Shown: positions 62,165 through 64,000 of the stretch, piece by piece | Position numbering within the stretch: the first letter of the stretch is position 1 | Layout of the letters: the number at the start of each line of letters is the position of its first letter | Assembly: GCA_002104905.1 (NCBI GenBank) | Contig: MCFE01000101.1 | Span: forward strand, 62,001-126,000 | Source: Basidiobolus meristosporus CBS 931.73 | Lineage: Eukaryota; Basidiobolomycota; Basidiobolomycetes; Basidiobolales; Basidiobolaceae | Length of the DNA stretch: 64,000 bases | Reading direction: 5' to 3' | Made by a program: the position numbers and the translations under genes | Notes under the pieces: generated by a model | The model's database searches: none | The model's input: the letters and a program-made list of their open reading frames with translations, nothing else | What the model was told of the DNA's origin: nothing

Positions 62165-64000
62165 TTAGTGCTGATTTGCGAGACGGTGGGAAAGCGGTGG
62201 GAAAGCGGTGGGAAAGACCTTGTATGGATTCATGATACCATTCGGATCCAAGGCATTCTTGATCCTACGCATCATACTCACCATGGGTGCCGACTTCGAA
62301 TAGCCAATGTAGTCCGAATTCTTTATCCCAAGTCCGTGTTCTGCTGCGATAGAGCCATTGTAGCGACTGGTCCATTCATACACATACGGCTCTATCAGCG
62401 ACTTGGCCTCGGGCGTAAATTCTTTGGCGAAGATGGTTAGATGTAGATTACCATCCCCGATGTGCCCGAACCCTACAACATCACTCACGGGACCATTTGG
62501 TCCGAGCAGCTTCTTCTCGGCTAGTCGAGACCGGAGGTCCTCTACAATGTCATACAGCACTGGAACTGGAAGGCTGATATCGTACTTGTAGATCGGGACT
62601 GGAGCTCCACACGCCTCACCCAATGACTCTCGAATGGCCCACAGGTTTTTGTACTGGATCATGATAGATATGTTAGCGACACGAACAAGATCATTGAATT
62701 GTTCGGAATATCACCTGTGTACGGTCTTGAGCAACCACACCATCGTCGATGATATTACTCTCCAACAGGCCTTCCAAAAAACATCCCAATTTCTGGGTCA
62801 AATGGATTAGCCAGGATTCTGGTATAGGATTGTTCTATGGCTACGAACCTCGCTATCATGATCGTTGTTGGACCCACTGGTCTCCACAAGAACGTAAAAT
62901 GGATATTCGCTCCCAAACGGAACACGGAATTTCTTGGAGCCAAGTGTTCTGCCATAATGCAGGGATCTTGCGTCCCAAAACTCGTATGCCGATAGCACCT
63001 CCGAAAGATGCTCCTTGGCCCTTGAATAGGCATGCTGTACGCTTTGGAATGACTGCATGCCCACCAGGGCAACATTGGTGAACTTGGGACGCTTGGGCGT
63101 CAGGAGGGAAACCCCAGTTACTATCCCCAGAGTCCCTTCGGATCCGATGAACAGTTGCTTTATATCATACCCCGTATTGTCCTTTCGCAACGCCGAAAGC
63201 CCATCCACTATGGTTCCGTCGGCCAGCACCACCTCCAGCCCCAGGATGTTACCGTGGAGCGATCCATACCGAAGCAACCGAATACCGCCAGCATTCGTGG
63301 ACACATTCCCACCTATCTGGCAGCTGTAAACAATGAACGAGAGGGTTACCGGCCGCGAGAAATAGGGCTACTGACCATATGCTCGACCTACCTTCCTTTG
63401 GACCCTAAATCCAATGGAACTATGTATCCTCGCTCGGCAAGATAATTATCCAGATGCTCCAAGATGCACCCGGATTCACACAGCACAACGCCAGACAGTG
63501 GATCGAATTTACGTATCCGATTCAGGTTGGAGGTGTTTACGATGATCTCGTCGAATATTGGCACGCTGCCCCCTGGGGTTTAATTCGATCAGCATTGGAT
63601 TTGTTTGATGTACGATGGCCCTTTATACCCGACGCTCCGGTGTTTCCTCCCTGGGGTACGACGGCAAGCCTGCAGCAAAAATCTCAGTTCCCAGTGACAT
63701 CCACATCCGTAGGAGATGCCCTTCACCTTTTGGCGTTGCAATAACTTAGCAACTTCGCCACTTGCTCAGTGCTATGCGGCTTTAAAACCACCTGGGACTG
63801 GCCTCTATAACACTTGAACCAGTCCTGGTTGTATGGGATTAAATCGTCCTCTGTTGTATGAGCACCGTCTACCACGAGCACACTTTCTGTCGGAAGGAGT
63901 TGCTTGAAGTATTGCACATCCTCGGGCGTTACCTTGTCAAAGGGATCAGATGAGGCTGTCGCCTCTCAGCATCAGATGCAACTATACCTTGCTGAACTTT
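62165..64000 (-). CDS. D2HGDH: D-2-hydroxyglutarate dehydrogenase, partial
   Basis: FAD-dependent enzyme that oxidises D-2-hydroxyglutarate (or D-lactate) in mitochondria; the 5' end lies beyond the window. From right to left: [24 protein letters not shown], then the FAD-binding stretch (63,300-63,720), [20 protein letters not shown] and [10 protein letters not shown]. The C-terminal half has [25 protein letters not shown] and A-A-E-H-G-L-G with its metal ligands. Introns near 62,663-62,715, 62,797-62,880 and 63,323-63,390 split it. The stop is at 62,165. The last residues are encoded by an 11-bp tandem repeat. Confidence 0.9.
62185..62217. repeat. Three tandem 11-bp units in the coding end of D2HGDH
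   Basis: GGTGGGAAAGC twice and GGTGGGAAAGA once, head to tail. Because 11 is not a multiple of three, the three copies are read in three frames and give the Pro/Phe-rich C-terminus. Confidence 0.9.

Overview
The window looks like a piece of a fungal chromosome, probably from an early-diverging, transposon-rich lineage. Genes on the right have many short spliceosomal introns (GTAAGT-like donors, YAG acceptors). The gene set is COP9 subunit 8, VPS35, folliculin, ITPase, an Mep/Amt ammonium transporter and a PPR protein. An SLC1/DctA-type symporter and basidiomycete/mucoromycete-style Tnp2 and copia elements are also present. The phylum cannot be fixed from the sequence alone.

Positions 1 to about 41,900 are an AT-rich nest of transposable elements with no convincing host gene. 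Two Ty1/copia families dominate. Copia-1 has 349-bp LTRs; a nearly full copy lies at 1,004-5,685, and decayed copies lie at 16,741-19,000, 19,455-20,490 and 33,425-38,611 plus an inverted piece at 38,612-39,684. Copia-2 has 369-bp LTRs; a young, almost intact copy lies at 23,986-28,671, with solo LTRs and decayed copies at 6,600-9,225 and 11,736-15,806. Both families carry a primer-binding site matching the anticodon arm of initiator tRNA-Met, as in Drosophila copia. Two Ty3/gypsy lineages are present: a gag/protease remnant split by copia-1, and an integrase plus a roughly 1.06-kb LTR. A Tnp2 (EnSpm/CACTA-type) transposase is split between 20,996-22,080 and 31,694-33,086. A repeated protein family that I do not recognise ('family A') lies tail-to-tail with Tnp2 at two places. 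Foldback/MITE-like elements with AGACTTGTTCC termini and 3-bp target duplications occur at 7,771, 19,080 and 33,727. A different-looking 250-codon reading frame replaces part of a copia-1 copy at 34,953-35,836.

From about 42 kb base composition shifts and ordinary genes follow: ammonium transporter (+), CSN8 (+), mitochondrial-type PPR protein (-), small RNP1-like protein (+), VPS35 (+), DctA/SLC1 symporter (-), a gene-poor stretch with a broken zinc alcohol dehydrogenase, F-box/LRR protein (+), folliculin/Lst7 (-), ITPase/Ham1 (+), a small secreted protein (-), and D-2-hydroxyglutarate dehydrogenase (-, running off the right edge). They form no operon. Functional themes are nutrient uptake (ammonium, dicarboxylates), nutrient signalling (folliculin), ubiquitin-ligase control (CSN8, F-box) and endosomal retrieval (VPS35).
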